A stretch of 64,000 nucleotides of DNA. Source: Rouxiella sp. WC2420 (lineage in GTDB: Bacteria; Pseudomonadota; Gammaproteobacteria; Enterobacterales; Enterobacteriaceae). Both the position numbers and the translations under genes were made by a program. The DNA lies in contig NZ_CP165628.1 of the NCBI RefSeq assembly GCF_041200025.1, positions 3,720,001-3,784,000 of the forward strand, written 5' to 3'. Numbering within the stretch: position 1 is the stretch's first letter; each line of letters opens with the position of its first letter. Shown one piece after another: positions 63,340-64,000 of this stretch. The notes beneath the pieces are model-generated. The model searched no databases. It was given only the letters and a program-made list of their open reading frames with translations, and was not told where the DNA came from.

Positions 63340-64000
63340 ATGCGCCTGGTGCAGCTTTCTGCCAATTCAATTCGCTTTCCCGACCCAGAGACCGCGCTGC
63401 GCCAACCCAACGGCTTGCTGGCGATTGGCGGTGACCTCTCCCCCACGCGCCTGCTTTCGGCCTATGCAGGCGGCATTTTTCCGTGGTTTGAACCCGGAGA
63501 AGAAATCCTCTGGTGGTCGCCCGATCCACGAGCGATTCTGGTTCCGCAAGAGCGTCACATCAGCCGCAGCCTGAGACGTTTTCTACGCCAATCAGACTAC
63601 TGCTACACCCTGAACCGGGCGTTTGGACAGGTCATCTCGGCCTGTGCCGAAGACCGCGAAGGTGGAACCTGGATTGGCCCATTGGTGCAAAAAGGCTATC
63701 TTGCGCTGCATCGGCAGGGTCATGCACATTCGATCGAGGTCTGGTCCAAAGGCGAACTGGTCGGTGGAATGTACGGCGTGGCGATAGGTGGACTATTTTG
63801 CGGCGAGTCGATGTTCAGCCGTCGTATCAACGCATCCAAGTGCGCAATCATGGTTTTTTGCCAATATTTTACCGCTCAGGGGGGAGAACTGGTTGACTGT
63901 CAGGTGATCAACCCTCACACTGCGTCGCTGGGTGCGAGAGAGATCCCCCGCCGCCAATTTTTGCAGCAGTTATCCCGACTTTCGCAACTCACGTTGCCAC
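63340..64000 (+). CDS. aat: leucyl/phenylalanyl-tRNA-protein transferase (3' end cut)
   Basis: Aat adds Leu or Phe from charged tRNA to proteins with N-terminal Lys or Arg, feeding the N-degron pathway to ClpAPS. The start [20 protein letters not shown] matches E. coli. About 220 of roughly 234 codons are inside the window. Conserved segments are [57 protein letters not shown] and the C-terminal [15 protein letters not shown]. It lies 36 bp after cydC without a visible terminator, so co-transcription is likely. Confidence 0.95.
   Translation, partial: MRLVQLSANSIRFPDPETALRQPNGLLAIGGDLSPTRLLSAYAGGIFPWFEPGEEILWWSPDPRAILVPQERHISRSLRRFLRQSDYCYTLNRAFGQVISACAEDREGGTWIGPLVQKGYLALHRQGHAHSIEVWSKGELVGGMYGVAIGGLFCGESMFSRRINASKCAIMVFCQYFTAQGGELVDCQVINPHTASLGAREIPRRQFLQQLSRLSQLTLP

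Overview
The window is a stretch of ordinary enterobacterial chromosome. Almost every protein aligns nearly end to end with an Escherichia coli K-12 counterpart from the pyrD to aat region (about minutes 20 to 21.6). MukFEB, the ERIC repeats, the ompF leader with a MicF-type target, and the Lrp, FtsK and LolA neighbourhood all point to Enterobacterales. The divergence from E. coli and the omission of several E. coli genes suggest a Yersiniaceae-type genome (Serratia, Rahnella, Ewingella or Rouxiella like). That family assignment is an inference from recalled sequences; no search was run.

Layout, left to right. 1-5.9 kb: pyrD (minus), then the sulfonate operon ssuEADCB (plus). 5.9-15.2 kb: pepN (minus), then pncB, asnS, an OmpF-type porin and aspC (plus). 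15.3-18.8 kb: gloC, mepK and ldtD (minus), a glyoxalase and two peptidoglycan enzymes. 19.1-26.5 kb: cmoM-mukF-mukE-mukB (minus), overlapping genes for tRNA modification and the condensin. 26.6-30.4 kb: elyC (plus), then kdsB, ycaR, the ycaQ/alkX glycosylase and a divergent cold-shock protein (minus). 31-42 kb: lpxK, msbA, comEC, ihfB, rpsA, cmk, aroA and serC (all minus). 42.2-48.6 kb: ycaO, focA, pflB and pflA (plus). 48.7-58 kb: ycaD, serS, rarA, lolA, ftsK and lrp (minus). 58.6 kb to the end: trxB, cydDC and aat (aat cut by the window edge).

The order is that of E. coli read on the other strand, but more compact: from memory of the K-12 map, dmsABC, ycaMNK, ycaP, ycaL, ycbJ and the fimbrial block between ssu and pyrD are missing, and a csp-like gene sits between ycaQ and lpxK. 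No phage, insertion sequence, CRISPR array, tRNA or rRNA gene was seen.

The non-routine material is between genes. I read by eye a PurR box and start-switch hairpin at pyrD, a NadR box upstream of pncB, a FNR class II promoter at focA, a LexA box at ftsK and OmpR boxes at ompF. Two ERIC elements are present, one inside the pncB leader. The most interesting item is a self-contained mini-gene between ycaR and ycaQ (28557-28727): a good sigma70 promoter, a perfect CRP core site at its start point, a 16-codon ORF and an intrinsic terminator. Other candidates are two identical palindromic sites bracketing the ycaQ promoter, a predicted 34-residue membrane peptide between ldtD and mukB, and tandem 14-bp sites two helical turns apart upstream of the csp gene.
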